Shown: positions 60,055 to 64,000 of the stretch, piece by piece
Layout: each line of letters opens with the position of its first letter
How positions within the stretch are numbered: position 1 is the first letter of the stretch
NCBI GenBank assembly: GCA_037974665.1
Contig: CM075780.1
Span: 55,345,594 to 55,409,593, forward strand
Reading direction: 5' to 3'
Source of the DNA: Ehretia macrophylla
Taxonomy: Eukaryota; Streptophyta; Magnoliopsida; Boraginales; Ehretiaceae
Length of the DNA: 64,000 bases
Made by a program: the position numbers and the translations under genes
Notes under the pieces: generated by a model
Told to the model about the DNA's origin: nothing
Database searches by the model: none
The model's input: the letters and a program-made list of their open reading frames with translations, nothing else

Positions 60055-61170
60055 TAACACAATTTATACTTGCGAGAGAATATAAACACCATTTGAATGT
60101 TCAACATGCATAAAGAAATGACTATTAAGAAGGCAGAACAACTATTTTCTGTAATCTTAAAAACAAATTCATCTTGTGCCAGCCTTGATACCGAAATTAT
60201 GTTTCTAACAAGGTTGGCAAGATAATAACAATGTTTCAAAAACAATTTTTTACCAAATGGTAAACTAAGTGAAACATAACCAATAACTAACAAAGAAACT
60301 TCAGCCCCATTTGCAACATGCAAGTTCCTCTCTACATCTCCAAACCATCTATTGACATCTAGAACCTGCAGAGAATTACAAATATGGTGAGGACTTCTGG
60401 TATCCAATACCTAAGTAGATGTATCACAAATAGTCATGTCCGGGTTTGTAATGAATATACTTGAACCTGAAGTATCACCATACTTCTGTTGTGCTAAGGT
60501 GGCAAGGTATTCTCTATAATTCTTTTTACAATGCCCATTTTTTTCTTACAGTGGAAACATACTGCCTTGTCCTGCGCCTTTTGAGCTGGAATATTTTTCT
60601 TCATACCACTGCCTTGTTGCTTGAGCTGGTTCTTTATTTTATTGGTTTTTCTGATTTTACCATTGCCTTTGACTTTCTCCTTAGGCCTAGAAGATCCACC
60701 TATTAGCATAACTGGGGCCTTGCCCTTAATCTGTTGCTCAAATGTACTTAGCATGTTAAGTATATGTGAGAGCTCAACGTCAAGCTTATTCAGGTAGAAT
60801 TCATGACAAAAGGACTGAAGGACTTCAGTAGAGATTGTAGGATTAGGTCTTGATACAACTCATTGTCCATGACTAGTCCAAGAGATGATAGCTCGTCGAT
60901 CTGACCGATCATTTCGACCACATGATCATCAATCAACATCCCTTCAGTCATTCTTGACCAGAATAGGGACTTGGATATCTCATATCACCTTTGCCCTGGA
61001 GTTGGTGCTAAACATGCCTTTCAGACGGGCATCCATCTCTTGAGGTGTGAAATTCTCATATTGCCTCTGGAACTTCATACTTATCGCTGCAAGCATAGGG
61101 CACCTGACTTGAGTTGTATCACTCTGATACTTCTCGTACATGAATCATCATTTGTCTATGGTTACTAGTG
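60055..61170 (-). pseudogene. Copia J gag, zinc knuckle and protease start
   Basis: From the right: a gag segment YEKYQSDTTQVRCPMLAAI (about 61140), a gag core with LYQDLILQSL and FYLNKLDVELSHILNML (60860-60740), a lysine-rich linker, a knuckle that begins CFHCKK near 60560 but loses its second half to a frameshift, and a protease with LDTRSPHHICNSLQVL (about 60405), where DTG has become DTR by a GGA-to-AGA change. NIISVSRLAQDEF follows (about 60200). The TSD of HI at 60050 ends this part; the protein resumes at 53890. Roughly the first 60 residues of gag are missing. Confidence 0.85.
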
Positions 61171-61173
61171 TCA

Positions 61174-61742
61174 ATCCACCAGTGGTTGATACTATCCAAG
61201 TTTTGGAGCTGATACCGGTGCCTTCTCACCATAAGCACTCTTATTTAGGACCATAACATACTTTCCCAGTTATTAAAGCTTTAGACATTTCATCAGAAAA
61301 TGAAGAAAAATTGTTGGTGACCCTTGATGACCACCTTATGACCATTGGGTGGTTCGTTAGAGAAAATAAAATTATACCCTTTGAAGATATACAAATAAGG
61401 CCTAACACAAAAATTAATGAAATGATTCATATGGAGGTAATCGCATATCACATCTCTCATAACTTAGGGGTTGGCCTAGTGAATGTGGGATCTCAAAAAT
61501 TAGAAATTTTAATAGTCCGTAATATGATAGAAGAGTCTATCCCCACAGATATTATCATAAAAGAGATGTTACCACCTCATCGAGACATGACTATAAATGA
61601 TCATTTCATGTACTTAATGGAACATTTTTCTTTGAAATATCATTTTTTTTTTCATTTAAAGACTAATATAATAATCCGGCTGCATGAGCCAAAGGACTTT
61701 AAAGTGCTTTACTCTAACATTAGCACTTGGCTGAGGGCATAA
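61174..61742 (+). pseudogene. Athila-like pol remnant of element K
   Basis: The plus strand reads TIQVLELIPVPSHHKHSYLG and TFPVIKALDISSENEEKLL, then DDHLMTIGWFVRENK, the stretch just before RT in Athila-type pol (usual pattern LELKPLPEHLKYAFLG...L...KAIGW). The frame continues open to 61742 with sequence I do not recognise (EVIAYHISHNLGVGLVNVG and beyond). It may be a deletion joint to the env-like or other 3' region. A stop lies near 61247. No catalytic motif remains. Confidence 0.7.
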
Positions 61743-63190
61743 AACTAGTGCTCCTAGGAGACAACCTAGGTTAGTTTTTTGTTTTGTTTTAGTCTTTTCT
61801 TAGTATGCTTTATTTTGACTTTTTGTTTTTGTTAGAAAATAAAGTGGATTAAGATTTTGAGTCTATGTGTTTGTTTCTTTCTCTTTTATGCGCTTATTTG
61901 TCCTTATGTAATGTTTTCACTTGGTTTTGAGAGGTGTATTTTGCAGGGTCCTTAGATTTAGTTGGCAACTAAATGTTTATATTATTGATTGGCACTTTGC
62001 TGACACTTACTTATCAAGTTGTTTCATTCTTTTCTTTTACCCTTCTTGTTTTGATTTTCTTAATGTGTCTTGCATGAAGACATTGCAAGATTTGGGTTTG
62101 GGGGTGAGGGTAAAAGAAAAAGGGGCAACTACAATGTTGAATTGTAGAATAGTATAAATAATACCATCTTTTAAAAAAACTATGTTTTATTGGTGACATT
62201 GAAGCTCTGTTATGCATGGGTAATACTTAGTTGATATTGAAATGTGCATGCGTGGATTAATTGTGCTATCTTAATTGGTGCATTGGCTCATTTCCTAGCT
62301 ATGAATTCTATGGTAACTATTTTAGTAGTACTTTTATTCTATAATCGACATAAGGGTGTCTCATAGGCATAAAAGAATTGGTTACGTAAGCCTGTATTAG
62401 ACTTGGTAGGACGTTTACTTGATTGTTGTTCTGTTGTGTTGAATTTTGAATTAGATCCTAGGTGCAATGTGTTCTTCTAGTAAAAAAAAGAGAGAAAAAA
62501 GGAAACCAAAAAAAAAAGTGAATAAGTTGTTGAGGTGACTCGAGTAATTAGATCCGATTGGTGCTCTTCACCTAATGCCCTAAACCTTAAGTGGTTGGGA
62601 GTCATTGGTCGAAAGCTCATTAATTGGGTCCCAAGACAATATGAGAGTTTTTTATGGTTAAGAAACTCAAGCCATTAGATTTGAGGGGTGCTATTCACCT
62701 GGTGCCTTAAACCTTAAGTGGTTGGGAGTCACTGATTGAAAACTCGTTACATGGGGGACCTAACCGCTAGCAATGAAATAAAGGAAAAGAAAAGAAAAAA
62801 AAAGAAAAAAAAATATGTGTAGAGATAGTATGCAATAAATTAGGGGAACACAACTTGGACCTTGGTAAATAATTGGGATTTACCATGGGAGAATAGCAAA
62901 TGGCGGAATTACTATAAGTCTAGCAAAATTTTGTGGAACCAATCTTGTGTCCCTAGGTGATAGCCTCATGTACTTAAATTGGACCAAAGAATTGGCACAA
63001 CTAGGTAAAGAGTAGGGAAGGTCATGGAGAAATTTGCCTATATACCATTTGCATGTGTTGTGTAGAAAATGTCTCATTATTAAATTTGTGTTTTCTTTTC
63101 TATTTCGTGCCATAATGTCATGATCTAAGAAATTTGGAGTGAATAGCGAGCTCTAAATTATTCTTTTGCTTGAGGACAAACAAATAGTGG
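61743..63190 (+). other. Non-coding 3' interior of element K
   Basis: No convincing ORF. Purine-rich A/G runs lie at 62480-62525 and 62775-62815. A unit of about 128 bp with CCTTAAGTGGTTGGGAGTCA occurs twice (about 62560 and 62688). The hairpin TTTGCTTGAGGACAAACAAA at 63165-63184 comes shortly before the polypurine tract. Confidence 0.65.
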
Positions 63191-63200
63191 ATTTGGGGTG
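63191..63200 (+). other. Polypurine tract of element K
   Basis: ATTTGGGGTG directly precedes the LTR start TGATGACTCC. It matches the tract of element F (TTTGGGGATG). Confidence 0.75.
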
Positions 63201-63606
63201 TGATGACTCCTTAATAATTGATGTAAAAACACACTTTCACAGTTAGTACATACTTGAATTTATAATAATTTGATCATTTTACAATATTTTGGTACAATAT
63301 AGATTCACATCAATAAAAAAAAAATTCAATGCAAAAATTGCGAAAACAAGTGGAATCGTGTGAGTAAACCATAGGCGATACAAAGTGAGTATTTCAATAT
63401 TAATATCTGCTCAATTGATGAAAGAATGTTGCACCATGATATTCTTCTCTTTGAGAAGGTTCCAACGCCACTGACGACGCGAAAATCCAACATCAAATGA
63501 TCAAGATATGACTCTTAGAAGATTGTATTGCAAAAGTACCCGCTCGAGCAGTTGTAATCCAGTGTGAATTAGCTTTAAACCCGCTCGAGCAGGTTGGCAA
63601 CCTGAA
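63201..63606 (+). repeat. 3' LTR of element K, truncated
   Basis: Starts TGATGACTCCTTAATAATTG and follows the 5' LTR (47940) as far as GCAGGTTGGCAACCT, then departs. The remaining ~1.1 kb of LTR is absent. Confidence 0.75.
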
Positions 63607-64000
63607 ATTACTAGCCAACATTATAGATCGTATCACTACATGTACATATGTTGGTTTCAAGATTGAGAAAGACATGCATAGATAGCTTGCGATGGCCAAA
63701 AATGACTAGGCCAAATTTCAAAAATTTCTAGCTAACATCAACATATATTCTTTCATCCATGTCCATATACTAGTAAAGCTCATCAAAAGCATGTATATAT
63801 ATCAACAATATATATAGAGAATGGGTGGTACAAGGTATACCTCTTGTAGTCACCTTTGGAGAAGATGAAGATAAAAGACAAACCTTTGAACCCTTCTAAC
63901 TTGAAGGCCCTAGTTGGTCCACCAAGTATCCAAAGCTCTACCACCACTTGAAGATTGAATGTGTTAGTATATCGTCAAGCTTTTAAACTATGTATAAGTG
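63607..64000. other. Unassigned right edge
   Basis: Unrelated to the K LTR. AT-rich, no ORF of note. It may be the start of a further insertion that cut the LTR. Confidence 0.5.

Larger units (their letters stand above)
49465..61170 (-). mobile_element. Angela-type Ty1/copia element J (minus strand), 5' end lost
   Basis: The 3' LTR (49465-51217), polypurine tract and pol, then gag, follow in minus orientation. The LTR start TGTTGAAAATATGCCC and the RT sequence resemble the Angela/BARE lineage. The 5' LTR and gag start are absent; the reading stops near 61165 against K. CCGTT at 49460-49464 would be the left target copy. Element HI (53896-60049) splits J. Confidence 0.8.
47940..63606 (+). mobile_element. 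Athila-like gypsy element K, split by copia J and rearranged
   Basis: A 5' LTR (47940-49445) with the start of a primer-binding site is followed, after the 11.7-kb copia J insertion, by a piece of K's interior (61174-63200), a polypurine tract and a 3' LTR cut off at 63606. The two LTRs share TCCTTAATAATTG, the ATATTTTGGTACAATATAG-type segment, GGTTCCAACGCCA and CCCGCTC..ACAGGTTGG. Most of gag and pol is missing between PBS and 61174, so a deletion went with or followed the J insertion. Confidence 0.7.

Noticed and set aside
1-64000. tRNA, rRNA or organelle-derived inserts
   Set aside because: No cloverleaf-like sequence, rRNA core or plastid gene segment was recognised by eye; short tRNA-like matches are the primer-binding sites of the elements.

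Overview
This window is repeat-rich intergenic DNA from a flowering plant, most likely a eudicot. Every recognisable coding segment belongs to a transposable element: Ty1/copia (an Angela-type and other lineages), Ty3/gypsy (Tat and Athila types), a CACTA transposon and non-autonomous LTR elements. I see no host protein gene, tRNA or rRNA that I can support, and no bacterial-type feature. Nearly all transposon genes carry frameshifts and stops. The two longest clean frames are a Transposase_32-type ORF at the left edge and a gag-tail ORF near 45 kb.

Region 1-10.2 kb. A minus-strand Transposase_32-type ORF runs off the left edge. Three ~140-bp repeats, a GGCC palindrome and a CAC-rich minisatellite follow. 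Next is a decayed CACTA element (about 2.48-8.85 kb) with a TNP2-type transposase pseudogene, a spliced Transposase_24-type pseudogene, a subterminal repeat block and a degenerate 3' terminus. An inverted-repeat AT-rich segment and a second CAC-rich tract lie to its right.

Region 11-37 kb. This is a nest built on one copia element (11276-37047, target duplication ATTTA), itself inserted in the RT gene of an older, oppositely oriented copia relic. Later arrivals split it: a Tat-type gypsy on the minus strand (about 12.0-19.06 kb) with an antisense Transposase_28-like ORF and its own TATA box; a long solo-LTR-like insert (19866-23396); a solo LTR A (25828-32161, duplication ATACC) that contains solo LTR B (27701-31255, duplication AGGTG); an LTR-like insert D (about 32.3-33.9 kb); and an Athila-like solo LTR E (34600-36203). 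Pieces of the copia gag, integrase, RT and RNase H can be followed in order between these inserts.

Region 37-64 kb. An LTR-like stretch with a TATA box precedes a plus-strand Tat-type pol pseudogene (39.6-47.94 kb). That gene is interrupted by a complete non-autonomous element F (41194-47431, two LTRs, duplication GGGAC) and then by an Athila-like element K that starts at 47940. An Angela-type copia J (minus strand) sits inside K's primer-binding site at 49465. J is in turn split by a complete non-autonomous element HI (53896-60049, duplication ATCAA). K's damaged internal region, polypurine tract and 3' LTR return at 61.17-63.6 kb.

The elements do not form a pathway with one another. They record successive insertions to a depth of four layers on each side. 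Recurrent signals are more informative than single genes: a stem-loop shared by three long LTRs, a hairpin before the polypurine tract shared by F and K, and gag-only elements that probably depended on relatives for mobilisation.
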